Source: Neobacillus mesonae (GTDB taxonomy: Bacteria; Bacillota; Bacilli; Bacillales; Cytobacillaceae). Taken from it: 64,000 nucleotides of DNA. A program made the translations under genes and the position numbers. The stretch lies in assembly GCF_001636315.1 (NCBI RefSeq), contig NZ_KV440949.1:3094973-3158972 (forward strand), read 5' to 3'. Positions 52,595-61,541 of the stretch are shown piece after piece (position 1 is the first letter of the stretch; every line of letters begins with the position of its first letter). The notes below the pieces were generated by a model. The model worked only from the letters and a program-made list of their open reading frames with translations, had not been told where the DNA came from and searched no databases.

Positions 52595-54022
52595 ATGGAA
52601 TTTGAAACAGTGATTGGACTTGAAGTCCACGTAGAGTTAAAAACCGATTCGAAAATTTTCTCGTCCAGCCCAAACCATTTTGGTGCGGAGCCGAACACAA
52701 ATACAACCGTAATTGATCTGGGTTATCCAGGCGTGCTTCCGGTTTTAAACAGGAAGGTCGTTGATTACGGAATGAAAGCAGCAATGGCGTTGAATTGTGA
52801 AATCGCAACGCACACAAAATTTGACCGTAAGAACTATTTTTATCCAGATAATCCAAAGGCCTATCAGATTTCGCAGTTTGACCAGCCGATTGGTGAACAT
52901 GGCTGGATTGAAATTGAAGTAAATGGTTACACGAAAAAGATTGGAATTACCCGCATCCATTTAGAAGAAGATGCCGGTAAGCTAAATCATGAAAAAGGCT
53001 ATTCATTGGTGGACATTAACCGTCAGGGAACACCGCTGATTGAAATCGTATCGGAACCCGATATACGCACACCGGATGAAGCCTATGCTTATTTGGAAAA
53101 ATTAAAATCGATTGTTCAGTATACTGGTGTATCCGATTGTAAGATGGAGGAGGGGTCATTGCGCTGCGATGCCAATATTTCCATACGTCCTGTGGGACAA
53201 GAAGAATTTGGTACGAAAACCGAGTTAAAGAACTTAAACTCATTCAACTTTGTCCGAAAAGGTCTTGAGTTTGAAGAGAAGCGTCAAAGAGAAGTTGTAT
53301 CTGCTGGCGGAAAAATCGAGCAGGAAACACGCCGCTTTGATGAAGCAACCGGTGCTACAATCCTGATGCGGGTAAAGGAAGGTTCTGATGATTACCGTTA
53401 CTTCCCTGAGCCAGACTTACTTGAGCTTTATATTGATGAGGATTGGAAGGCTCGTATCCGTGCAGAGATTCCAGAGCTTCCGGATGAACGTCAAAAGCGC
53501 TATGTAGAAGATCTGGGGCTGCCATTGTATGATGCCAAGGTGCTGACGGTCATCAAAGAAACAGCTGACTTCTTTGAAGCGACCGTTAATGCCGGTGCTG
53601 ATGCTAAACAGGCTTCCAATTGGATCATGGGTGAAGTTTCCGCTTATTTAAATGCCGAAGGAAAAGAACTGCACGAGGTTGCATTAACCCCGGAAGGTCT
53701 TGCCGGCATGATTAAATTGATTGAAAATGGCACTATTTCTTCAAAAATCGCTAAGACTGTTTTTAAAGAGTTAATCGAAAATGGTGGGGATGCTGAGAAG
53801 ATTGTGAAAGAAAAAGGACTTGTCCAGATTTCAGATGAAGGTACACTTCTAAAAATCATTTCTGAGGTTTTGGATGCAAATCCAAAATCGATTGAGGACT
53901 TCAAAGGCGGTAAAGCAAAGGCTGCCGGCGCCCTAGTTGGTCAGATTATGAAAGCTACAAAGGGACAGGCCAATCCGCAAGTAGTAAACAAACTATTGCA
54001 GCAGGAATTACAAAAACGCTAA
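52595..54022 (+). CDS. gatB: Aspartyl/glutamyl-tRNA amidotransferase subunit B
   Basis: A 475-residue kinase subunit that phosphorylates the misacylated tRNA. It starts [20 protein letters not shown] and has the [13 protein letters not shown] and [13 protein letters not shown] motifs; the C-terminal YqeY-like tail ([20 protein letters not shown]) follows. ATG 52595 is preceded by AGGGGGTG, the upstream GTG at 52586 being inside that site. Confidence 0.97.
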   Translation: MEFETVIGLEVHVELKTDSKIFSSSPNHFGAEPNTNTTVIDLGYPGVLPVLNRKVVDYGMKAAMALNCEIATHTKFDRKNYFYPDNPKAYQISQFDQPIGEHGWIEIEVNGYTKKIGITRIHLEEDAGKLNHEKGYSLVDINRQGTPLIEIVSEPDIRTPDEAYAYLEKLKSIVQYTGVSDCKMEEGSLRCDANISIRPVGQEEFGTKTELKNLNSFNFVRKGLEFEEKRQREVVSAGGKIEQETRRFDEATGATILMRVKEGSDDYRYFPEPDLLELYIDEDWKARIRAEIPELPDERQKRYVEDLGLPLYDAKVLTVIKETADFFEATVNAGADAKQASNWIMGEVSAYLNAEGKELHEVALTPEGLAGMIKLIENGTISSKIAKTVFKELIENGGDAEKIVKEKGLVQISDEGTLLKIISEVLDANPKSIEDFKGGKAKAAGALVGQIMKATKGQANPQVVNKLLQQELQKR

Positions 54023-54026
54023 GATG

Positions 54027-54099
54027 ATGGCTGGCAGAAGACTTTCTGCCGGCTGTTTTTATGCTAAGGATGTCGATGCGGGTTTCGACATCCTTTTTG
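54027..54099 (+). terminator. Tandem terminators after gatB
   Basis: Two hairpins follow directly: GCTGGCAGAA / TTCTGCCGGC then GTTTTT (54028-54060), and GGATGTCGA / TCGACATCC then TTTTTG (54067-54099). Two in a row is unusually strong insulation. Confidence 0.9.
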
Positions 54100-54482
54100 C
54101 TATTTCCCGGGAAAAATCCTTTTGCAGTTGTGGGTTTATTGAGTTTTCAACTAAACGTTTGTTTGATATGGAAATATAGGAGTGTTTGTCGAATGGTGCT
54201 GGATGCGGGAGAGAAGGTTGTTTTTCAACAAATTACATGGGGAAATGAAATATTTCCTGGTACATAATCGACAATGTTTTACCGGATTTTGTGTGAGAAG
54301 CCTTATCATAATAGGTATTAGAGGGAATCTATTCAAACGTTTGAGTGAAAGTCATATTATGACAAAATTCAGTGGTGTTTTAAGGGGAGAAGCTTGATTT
54401 TTACAGGGAAATGTCTTTTTTTAATCAAACGTTTGTATGACGTAGAAATGTCGGAATAACACTAAGGAAATTTTTCGAAAAT
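54100..54482. other. Gene-free stretch with three CAAACGTTTG-type palindromes
   Basis: Between the gatB and putP terminators I see no supported gene. AAACGTTTG (54153-54161) and CAAACGTTTG (54334-54343, 54426-54435) recur; the core AAACGTTT is typical of LacI-family operators. Two tiny readable frames with passable ribosome-binding sites (start about 54194 and about 54391) are too short to claim. Confidence 0.4.
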
Positions 54483-54526
54483 AAAAACACCCGAACGGGA
54501 GTAATAATCCCCGTCCAGGTGTTTTT
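54483..54526 (-). terminator. Terminator after putP
   Basis: AACACC, GGG / CCC, and GGTGTT pair around a 9-base loop, with A-run on one side and T-run on the other. On the minus strand it terminates putP. Confidence 0.8.
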
Positions 54527-54528
54527 GA

Positions 54529-56025
54529 TTAGTTTTCTTCTTTTAACAAACGGATACTTTCATCAAACTCTTTTTCAATCTCTTCGTTTTTCTTATAGGT
54601 GATCAAGCTGACTACCACAGCAACGATGAGGTTGAAGACGAATCCCGGAACGATTTCATATAACGATTGCCCAAAGAATACTTTTCCAAGGTCGGCATTT
54701 TTCCAGACGATAACGGTAATGGCACCGACGATCATTCCGGATAATGCGCCCCAGTTCGTAATCTTTTTCCAGAATAAGCTTAAGAGAATAATTGGACCGA
54801 AGGAAGCGCCAAAGCCTGCCCATGCATAAGCAACAAGGTTTAAGATCGTGTTATCTTGCTTAAAAGCAAGTAAGGCGGCAATTACTGCAACTAGGAGCAC
54901 GGCCATTCTTCCTAAGAAAACAAGACGGCGATCTGTCGCGTTTTTATTCATAACTACTTTATATAAGTCCTCAACAAGCGCACTGGACGTTACGATTAAC
55001 TGTGATGAAATCGTACTCATGATGGCAGCAAGTATCGCTGCTAAAGCAAATCCCGCAAATAAGGGATGGAAGAAAATTTGGCTCAATGAAATGAACACTG
55101 CTTCCGCATTATTTAGGGTATGAGCTGTATTATTGTGGAAATAAGCAATACCGATTAAGGCCGTAAAGATTGTACCGATTAATGAGAAAATCATCCAGCC
55201 CATTCCAATACGGCGGGCGCTTTTTGTTTCTTTTACGGTTTTAATGGCCATAAAGCGGACAATGATATGCGGCTGGCCAAAGTAACCAAGTCCCCAGGCA
55301 GCGGCAGATACGATGCCGATAAAGGTTGTGCCTTTAAACAAGTCTAATAGAGTTGGGTCGATTGCCCGGATGGTATCAAATGTCTCAGCAGGGCCTCCAG
55401 TTTTGAAAATACCAATTGCCGGAACAAGGAGAAGGGCAATCAGCATCATCAATCCTTGAATAAAGTCCGTATAGCTGACGGCAAGGAAACCGCCGAACAG
55501 AGTGTAGGCAACAACAACGCCGCCGACAATGAGTAATCCAGTATGATAGCTGGTTCCAAATGAGTTTTCGAAAAAGACTGCGCCGGAAACCATTCCGGAA
55601 GAAACGTAGAAAGTAAAGAATAACAGGATAACAATACCAGAAACAATCCGTAATAACTTTGAATTGTCTTTAAAGCGGTTTTCTAAAAAACTAGGAATGG
55701 TAATGGAATCATTTGCAACTTTCGTGTAAGAACGTAAGCGCGGTGCAACAAACAGCCAGTTCAGATAAGCACCGATTGTTAACCCGATAGCAATCCACGC
55801 CTCAGCTAAACCGCTTACATAAATAGCTCCCGGCAGTCCCATTAACAGCCATCCGCTCATGTCAGCCGCACCGGCACTTAAGGCGGTTACTGCAGGCCCT
55901 AACGAACGGCCGCCAAGCATGTAATCTGTAAGATTGCTAGTTTTTCGATAAGCATACCAGCCAATCAAAAGCATCCCAACAATATAGATGATGATGGACA
56001 CAAGCTGTAAAGTTTGATGTGACAT
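54529..56025 (-). CDS. Sodium/proline symporter (PutP/OpuE type)
   Basis: A 498-residue solute:sodium symporter with 13 helices. YMLGGRSLGPAVTALSAGAADMSGWLLMG is split here as GGRSLGPAVTALSAGAADMS; GLGYFGQPHIIVRFMA follows and both are PutP signatures. In B. subtilis the osmoprotective OpuE lies beside gatC, so this is either osmotic uptake or nutrition. ATG 56025 follows GGGGGATTTAT; an ATG at 56052 has no site. Own transcription unit. Confidence 0.92.
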   Translation of the reverse strand: MSHQTLQLVSIIIYIVGMLLIGWYAYRKTSNLTDYMLGGRSLGPAVTALSAGAADMSGWLLMGLPGAIYVSGLAEAWIAIGLTIGAYLNWLFVAPRLRSYTKVANDSITIPSFLENRFKDNSKLLRIVSGIVILLFFTFYVSSGMVSGAVFFENSFGTSYHTGLLIVGGVVVAYTLFGGFLAVSYTDFIQGLMMLIALLLVPAIGIFKTGGPAETFDTIRAIDPTLLDLFKGTTFIGIVSAAAWGLGYFGQPHIIVRFMAIKTVKETKSARRIGMGWMIFSLIGTIFTALIGIAYFHNNTAHTLNNAEAVFISLSQIFFHPLFAGFALAAILAAIMSTISSQLIVTSSALVEDLYKVVMNKNATDRRLVFLGRMAVLLVAVIAALLAFKQDNTILNLVAYAWAGFGASFGPIILLSLFWKKITNWGALSGMIVGAITVIVWKNADLGKVFFGQSLYEIVPGFVFNLIVAVVVSLITYKKNEEIEKEFDESIRLLKEEN

Positions 56026-56250
56026 ATAAATCCCCCTTTTTTCAAAATTCAAATAATAATTGCAATAATATTTCCCCTTTGCTTAATATTCTATCAATTA
56101 GGCGCTCTTAATTCTAGTGGTAAAAATTATTTTTTTACGATAGTAAAATATATTTGTAAGATAGTTTTGGAACTATTTGTAAGCACCATCATTGTATGCT
56201 GTTCATAAAAGATTTATTATATAAACAAGTTGAAAGGAGTGGAAAGTTAA

Positions 56251-56805
56251 ATGGATTTAAATAGTTGGTTTCAAAAGGGAATGACGGTTGATGAGTACAT
56301 AATTGGTATGACCAGGAATAAGGAGGAAATGCAGTCAATTTACGAGCAGTTTACTTTAAAGGATGATGATCGGAGTAAGCTGGAGGCATTGAAGGGGAAG
56401 GGATTACGAGTAATCGTTTTATCTGAAGATTGGTGCGGGGATGCGCTGCTGAATAATCCTGTTTTACTTCGGGTGGCTGAAGGTGCTGATATCGATGTTC
56501 GTTTCCTGCTTCGCGATCAAAATCTTGAACTGATGGACCAGTATTTAACAAATGGCACATCGCGGGCGATTCCAATTTTTGTTTTTATTGATCAGGACGG
56601 GAATGAGATTGGCGTATGGGGTCCGCGCGCACCTGAAATGCAGGCACTAGTGGAAAAAGAGCGGGCTACGTTGCCTGATAAGGATGCTGCGGACTTCCAG
56701 GAAAAGCAAATGGCATTGTACAAAGGCCTTGCGAAAAGGTATCAAACGGAACCCGAAATTTGGCAGACGGTAGCGGCTAGTATTATTGCTACGTTATTAA
56801 AATAG
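56251..56805 (+). CDS. Thioredoxin-fold protein with WCGD motif
   Basis: A 184-residue protein. VIVLSEDWCGDALLNNPVLLR has the thioredoxin position but a single Cys (WCGD instead of WCxxC), and SRAIPIFVFIDQDGNEIGVWG holds the cis-Pro strand. This belongs to a known bacillar thioredoxin-like family with WCGD, thus it may be a monothiol or non-redox protein. AAAGGAG precedes the ATG. It is followed by repeat array D. Confidence 0.8.
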   Translation: MDLNSWFQKGMTVDEYIIGMTRNKEEMQSIYEQFTLKDDDRSKLEALKGKGLRVIVLSEDWCGDALLNNPVLLRVAEGADIDVRFLLRDQNLELMDQYLTNGTSRAIPIFVFIDQDGNEIGVWGPRAPEMQALVEKERATLPDKDAADFQEKQMALYKGLAKRYQTEPEIWQTVAASIIATLLK

Positions 56806-56851
56806 GCTGGGATTTGGATGAAGGACAAAATTGGCTGTGTGCCATGTGAAA

Positions 56852-57440
56852 ATGTCCTTCATAAGCGGTATGAAGGCCAAAAAAGGCTGTGGCTGGAGAG
56901 AAAATGGTCTTCATAAGCGGAATGAAGGCCAAAAAAGGTTGTGGCTCGAGTGAAAATGGTCTTCATAAGCGGAATGAAGGCCAAAATCGGTTGTGGCTGG
57001 AGAGAAAATGGTCTTCATAGGCTGAATGAAGGCCAAAATTAGTTGTGGCTGGAGAGAAAATGGTCTTCATAAGTGGAATGAAGGCCAAAAAAGGCTGTGA
57101 CTCGAGTGAAAATGGTCTTCATAAGCGGAATGAAGACCAAAAAAGGCTGTGGCACGAGTGGAAATGGTCTTCATAAGCGGAATGAAGACCAAAAAAGGCT
57201 GTGGCACGAGTGGAAATGGTCTTCATAAGCGGAATGAAGACCAAAAACGGTTGTGGCTGGGGAGAAAATGGTCTTCACAAGCGGAATGAAGACCAAAAAA
57301 GGCTGTGACACGAGAGAAATGGTCTTCATAAGCGGAATGAAGACCAAAAACGGTTGTGGGGCCATCTCACAATGTCCTTCTTAACCAAGATAAAAGACAA
57401 AATTGCTCCAAAACCAAGCAAAATGTCTTTCATTAATGCT
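56852..57440. repeat. 52-bp hairpin repeat array D (about 11-12 units)
   Basis: CTTCATAAGCGG-type motifs start at 56857, 56909, 56961, 57013, 57065, 57117, 57169, 57221 and 57273 (exact 52-bp steps), then 57324 and two decayed units. Many units have the perfect inverted repeat TGGTCTTCAT / ATGAAGACCA around a 7-base loop. It lies between the thioredoxin-like gene and plsY. Confidence 0.95.
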
Positions 57441-57534
57441 GTTTTGTAAAATTTGCTGTTTTCACTTTAGTTTGGACGCAAAAAAATGGTAACCCTTGGC
57501 GTAAAATTACACTTTTAAAATAAACTTCAAAATT

Positions 57535-57603
57535 TATCAGCGATTTTTTGAACGATATCAGCGAATCTAGGCTTTATCGGCGATTCAGCCAGTCTATCGG
57601 CGA
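57535..57603. repeat. Short 19-21-bp periodic array (TATCRGCGA)
   Basis: TATCAGCGA or TATCGGCGA starts at 57535, 57556, 57575 and 57595, spacing 21, 19 and 20 bp. It lies directly after array D and before the plsY terminator. Confidence 0.7.
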
Positions 57604-57639
57604 ATCACAAAACAACAATTCTTTAGAATAGAGCTTTCA

Positions 57640-57677
57640 TTAAAAAGAGGGCGCATTTAGAATGCTGGCCCTCTTTT
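57640..57677 (-). terminator. Terminator after plsY
   Basis: AAAAGAGGGC and GCCCTCTTTT form a 10-bp stem; the minus-strand T-run follows. Confidence 0.8.
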
Positions 57678-57678
57678 C

Positions 57679-58305
57679 TTACACCTTAAATCCGCTGCCC
57701 TTTGGCGGGATCAGGTCATTTTTTAAATTTTTATCATTAATTTTCGGCTCGATTCCTAGGATGAAGTTTCTGATATTGGAACGGTGAAGATAGATTAAAA
57801 AGAATGAAAATAATAAAAAGATTAGTTCAAAGTTAAAGTTAGCAGAATAGAAATCATAGATAAACATACTGAATCCAACAGAAATAGATCCTAAGAATAC
57901 ATATTTAGTTAAAAAGATGACCAGAAAGAAGATCAGATAAGCAATAATTAATAACGACAGGTCAGCAATTAACAAGGCCCCGGCGGTTGTTGCAATCGCC
58001 TTGCCACCCCTAAATCCGGCGAATATTGGGAAACAGTGACCGACAACTGCAGCCAGGCCAAAATACAATGGTTCCGCGTCGAGATGGAAAAACAGCGGAA
58101 GAGATGCTGCAAGGGCCCCTTTTCCAAGATCAATCAGCAGAACGAAGATAGCTGATTTTTTTCCAAGAACTCGGAGTGTGTTGGTCGCGCCCGGATTTTT
58201 GCTGCCAAGCTCACGGATATCTACTCCAAAGAATAACTTGCCCACAATTAAGGCAGTAGGAATGCTTCCTATTAAATAGGAAACAAAGAGGAGCAGCCAA
58301 AACAT
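57679..58305 (-). CDS. plsY: Glycerol-3-phosphate acyltransferase PlsY
   Basis: A 208-residue membrane acyltransferase using acyl phosphate to make lysophosphatidic acid. SYLIGSIPTALIVGKLFFG, ELGSKNPGATNTLRVLGKK and VVGHCFPIFAGFRGGKAIAT are the three PlsY motifs. It has about five helices; the C-terminus after residue 190 is basic. ATG 58305 lies 10 bases after AAGGG; an ATG at 58383 has no site. It is divergent from the methyltransferase. Confidence 0.93.
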   Translation of the reverse strand: MFWLLLFVSYLIGSIPTALIVGKLFFGVDIRELGSKNPGATNTLRVLGKKSAIFVLLIDLGKGALAASLPLFFHLDAEPLYFGLAAVVGHCFPIFAGFRGGKAIATTAGALLIADLSLLIIAYLIFFLVIFLTKYVFLGSISVGFSMFIYDFYSANFNFELIFLLFSFFLIYLHRSNIRNFILGIEPKINDKNLKNDLIPPKGSGFKV

Positions 58306-58412
58306 ATGAATCATTCCCTTATTTAGTAAATTTGTAGTATGATTGTAACATGAAGAAATGGTAGAATTTTGTTGCAATTTCACGAATTGGAAAATTAAAA
58401 GGAGCGCTTTAC

Positions 58413-59195
58413 ATGGAAAAAGTAGATTTTGGCCAAGTTGCTAATAGTTATGCCCGCTCAAGAGAAGATATTCCAATTGCCTTGATGGAAAGCTTGCAGC
58501 TGCGCAATTTTATTTTTGAAGGGAAAAAGGTTGCTGATATTGGCTGTGGAACGGGTGCGTTGACGAGAAAAATTGCCATGAGAAGAGCGGATATTGTTGG
58601 GGTTGAACCATCGGAACACCTGCTGGAACAAGCAAAGGTTTTGAATAAGGTTAAAAATTTTACAATACCTTATCTCCAAGGATCCGCGGAGAATACCGGC
58701 CTCATAGATTCACAGTATGATATTGTAACCGTTATGCGGGCATGGCATTGGTTTGACCGCGAAAAGGCAATACGTGAAATGAAACGGATTTTAAAAAAGA
58801 ATGGAACCATGATTGTGATCGATTCCGGGTTTCTGTCAGGGGCTCCCGTTGTTGAGACAACCTATAAAGTATTACATACATTTGTGGATAGCGGTTTAAA
58901 ACCAGCCGGCTCGAAAGCGGCATCCAGGCAGCGTATTAATGGTTTTCCGGTAGAGTGGTTTGCAGAATGGCAGGCGGCCGGCTTTGAACTGCGGGATTTT
59001 TACAAACTGAAATATTCGGTAGAGTTTACAAAGAATGAATGGGTAGAGCGAGTGGAATCGATATCCTGGCTAGCGGGACTGGATGAAGCCCGCCGAAAAC
59101 TAACACTAAATGAATTATCTAGCTCCCTTAAGGAAGAGGCCTCATTCACAATACCTCATGAATGCAATGTGTGTATTTTAAGATTAGCTGATTAG
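58413..59195 (+). CDS. Class I SAM-dependent methyltransferase
   Basis: A 260-residue methyltransferase: KVADIGCGTGALTRKIA is motif I, ADIVGVEPSEHLLEQA motif II, and DIVTVMRAWHWFDREKAIREMK motif IV, typical of UbiE-like enzymes. The substrate is unknown. AAGGAGCG precedes the ATG. It is convergent with the ABC importer genes; an imperfect inverted repeat at 59196-59230 may terminate both. Confidence 0.85.
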   Translation: MEKVDFGQVANSYARSREDIPIALMESLQLRNFIFEGKKVADIGCGTGALTRKIAMRRADIVGVEPSEHLLEQAKVLNKVKNFTIPYLQGSAENTGLIDSQYDIVTVMRAWHWFDREKAIREMKRILKKNGTMIVIDSGFLSGAPVVETTYKVLHTFVDSGLKPAGSKAASRQRINGFPVEWFAEWQAAGFELRDFYKLKYSVEFTKNEWVERVESISWLAGLDEARRKLTLNELSSSLKEEASFTIPHECNVCILRLAD

Positions 59196-59235
59196 CATAA
59201 AAAAGGAGAGAACAAAAGTCTCTCCTTTCCCTATA

Positions 59236-60063
59236 TTAGCCTTTCAAAAAGCGGCTTAAGAAGGTCCGCAGCCGTTCGCTTTTTGGTTTTTCAAAGATAT
59301 CTTTTGGTTTTCCTTCTTCTTCAATCTGTCCATCATGTAAAAAGACAACGCGGTCAGCGATATCACGGGCAAAGTCCATTTCATGAGTGACTAAAATCAT
59401 CGCCATGTCTGTTTCTTTCGCCAGGTCTTTGATAACCTGCAGTACCTCGCCAACAAGCTCCGGATCCAGGGCAGAGGTGACTTCATCAAACAGCATCACT
59501 TTCGGCTGCATCACGACGGCCCTTGCAATCGCAACCCGCTGTTTTTGCCCGCCGGAAAGCTGGGAAGGGTAAGCATCCAGCTTGTCACCGAGACCGACCT
59601 TTTCAAGCATATCCACTGCCCGGCGATTGGCTTCTTCTTTTGGCAGGCCGAGGACATGGATCGGTGCCTCGGTTACATTCCGTAATATCGTCATATGGGG
59701 GAAGAGGTTGAAGTGCTGGAACACCATACCGATATTCTTGCGCATTTCACGTAAATGCTTTTCATCAGCCGGCACCAATTTTCCGTTAACCTCCTTGTGC
59801 CATAGATGCTTTCCCTCGACTTTAATCGTACCTGAATCAGGCTGTTCCAACGTCATTAACATACGGATGATGGTCGTTTTTCCGGAACCGCTTGGGCCAA
59901 TTAAGGCAACCTTTTCACCAGGAGAGATTTTCAAATCCACCCCTTTTAAAACTTCAACGTCACCGTACGTCTTTTTAATATTCTCATAGGCTGCAATTGG
60001 TACCTTTTTGTTTTTCATAGGATATATATTAGAGGTTTCTAGTTTCCTTTCTGGTAAACTCAT
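59236..60063 (-). CDS. ehuA: Ectoine-type ABC importer ATPase EhuA
   Basis: A 275-residue polar amino acid-type ABC ATPase: GPSGSGKTT (Walker A), [15 protein letters not shown] (signature), [12 protein letters not shown] (Walker B), [18 protein letters not shown] (H loop). Last gene of the cluster, 31 bp after ehuD. AAGGAATGAG precedes the ATG. The ectoine assignment rests on the binding protein and gene order; other amino acids are possible. Confidence 0.8.
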   Translation of the reverse strand: MSLPERKLETSNIYPMKNKKVPIAAYENIKKTYGDVEVLKGVDLKISPGEKVALIGPSGSGKTTIIRMLMTLEQPDSGTIKVEGKHLWHKEVNGKLVPADEKHLREMRKNIGMVFQHFNLFPHMTILRNVTEAPIHVLGLPKEEANRRAVDMLEKVGLGDKLDAYPSQLSGGQKQRVAIARAVVMQPKVMLFDEVTSALDPELVGEVLQVIKDLAKETDMAMILVTHEMDFARDIADRVVFLHDGQIEEEGKPKDIFEKPKSERLRTFLSRFLKG

Positions 60064-60094
60064 CTTCTCATTCCTTCCTTTTTGTATAGAGTTA

Positions 60095-60805
60095 TTACAT
60101 TTCCGACCTTGCCTGGAATCGTTTCTTTACTCGCTGTTTTTTCTTTGGGCTGAAGGCCTGTTTCGACCGCTGCTCCAGCTTATTCATCAACAGGGCGGAT
60201 GGGTAACTAAGTAATAAGAACAATAATCCGACAATCGTAATTGGCTCGAGATATTTAAAGCTTTCGGACCCAATCAGCTGTGCTTTTTGCAGGAACTCTC
60301 CAATGCCAATAGCCATTAAAATAGGTGTTTCTTTAAATAATACAAGTAAATAATTGCCCAGCATTGGAATAACCGGGGGAATTGCTTGCGGTAAAATTAT
60401 TCGGAACCACGTTTGCGTCTTCGAGAAGTTCATCGTTTTGGCAGCCTCCCATTGACCATTAGGAACGGCTTCAATCCCTGAGCGATACACTTCGGATATA
60501 TACGTGCTGTAATGGATCCCTAATGTAAGGATTCCGGCCGCATACTTGTTAATGGAAATGCCTATGGCAGGCAGGGCAAAATAGACAAAGAATAATTGAA
60601 CAAGCGGGGGAGTACTTCTAATAAATTCAATACAACCACTGGTAAGCCATGATAATGGTTTAAATCTTGTTCTTCTGGCAAATGTCAGACCCAATCCAAG
60701 GATTAATGCGACCAAGAAGGCTCCGAATGTGATGGCAATAACAAGCCAAATGGCCTCGGAAATTTCAGGGAAAACATCAATCGCGAATTTCCAATCCCAG
60801 TTCAT
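60095..60805 (-). CDS. ehuD: Ectoine-type ABC importer permease EhuD
   Basis: A 236-residue permease of the HisM/EhuD type with five helices. The EAA-like loop [20 protein letters not shown] and [20 protein letters not shown] are the usual motifs. It pairs with EhuC, with which it overlaps by 4 bp. The C-terminal tail is basic. Confidence 0.82.
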   Translation of the reverse strand: MNWDWKFAIDVFPEISEAIWLVIAITFGAFLVALILGLGLTFARRTRFKPLSWLTSGCIEFIRSTPPLVQLFFVYFALPAIGISINKYAAGILTLGIHYSTYISEVYRSGIEAVPNGQWEAAKTMNFSKTQTWFRIILPQAIPPVIPMLGNYLLVLFKETPILMAIGIGEFLQKAQLIGSESFKYLEPITIVGLLFLLLSYPSALLMNKLEQRSKQAFSPKKKQRVKKRFQARSEM

Positions 60806-61458
60806 GCATTAGCCACCCCTTTCGCATAACGTTTCTCCAATTTCTTAGCAGTAATAATCAGCGGCAGCGCAATGATAAAGTAAACAATCAAAAGGGTGGT
60901 GAAAACAGGCATTGTATAGCTGATGTTGGCATTTTGCAGAATTAACCCTTTGTAGGTTAAATCCGTTAACGTAATTAAGGAAACAAGCGATGTTCCTTTT
61001 AACAGCTCGATGGAAATATTTCCGAAGCCCGGAAGCATCATTCGGAAAGCCTGCGGAAGAATGACAAGTCTCATGCGCTGGAAATGGGTCATATTTAACG
61101 CAATCGAGGCTTCTGTCTGCCCTTTGGGGATTGCTAGAATGGCACCTCGGACGACTTCGGAGCCATAGGCGCCGTAATTCAGCCCAAGGGCGACGACACT
61201 GGCAAGAAAGGGAGTGAATTGGATACCGAAAGCTGGAAGGGCAAAGAAAACCCAAAATAATTGCACCAGCAAGGAGGTTCCTCGAAAAAGTTCTACATAA
61301 AAGGCTGACACTTTCCGAATGAAGGCGAACTTCGAAACGCGGCCAAGCCCGGCAATAAGGGCAACCGCAAAGGCTAATACGGCCGATGCAGCTAATATTT
61401 CAATGGTAACAAGTGCACCGGGTAAAAGTTTTGAAAATATATCTACATAAGTACTGAT
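60802..61458 (-). CDS. ehuC: Ectoine-type ABC importer permease EhuC, apparent ATC start
   Basis: A 218-residue permease: helices around LVTIEILAASAVLAFAVALI, then VELFRGTSLLVQLFWVFFALP and the loop AILAIPKGQTEASIALNMTHF. The conserved start region (STYVDIFSKLLPGA) is in frame but has no ATG, GTG or TTG between the TGA at 61462 and GTG 61311. GGAGGG sits 7 bases before ATC (61456-61458), which is therefore the best start. The GTG-only version (169 residues) would lose the first helix. Confidence 0.75.
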   Translation of the reverse strand: MSTYVDIFSKLLPGALVTIEILAASAVLAFAVALIAGLGRVSKFAFIRKVSAFYVELFRGTSLLVQLFWVFFALPAFGIQFTPFLASVVALGLNYGAYGSEVVRGAILAIPKGQTEASIALNMTHFQRMRLVILPQAFRMMLPGFGNISIELLKGTSLVSLITLTDLTYKGLILQNANISYTMPVFTTLLIVYFIIALPLIITAKKLEKRYAKGVANA

Positions 61459-61502
61459 GTTTCATCCCTCCAAAGTTGGTAGTTTTTAAGGTTACAAGAA
61501 AA

Positions 61503-61524
61503 GGCACTCTTTAGACGGAGTGCC
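61503..61524 (-). terminator. Hairpin between ehuB and ehuC
   Basis: On the minus strand GGCACTC and GAGTGCC form a 7-bp stem followed by TTTTCTTGT. It likely attenuates the transcript so that the binding protein is made in excess over the permeases, a common pattern in ABC importers. Confidence 0.65.
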
Positions 61525-61541
61525 TCTATTTTTCATAGTGA

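Noticed and set aside
54061-54397. Frames of 68 and 71 codons after gatB
   Set aside because: They start in the terminator or lack a ribosome-binding site and show no family features.
57171-57365. Minus-strand frame of 64 codons in array D
   Set aside because: Also a read-through of repeat units, with no start context.
59387-60214. Plus-strand frames over ehuA and ehuD
   Set aside because: Antisense shadows of clear ABC transporter genes.
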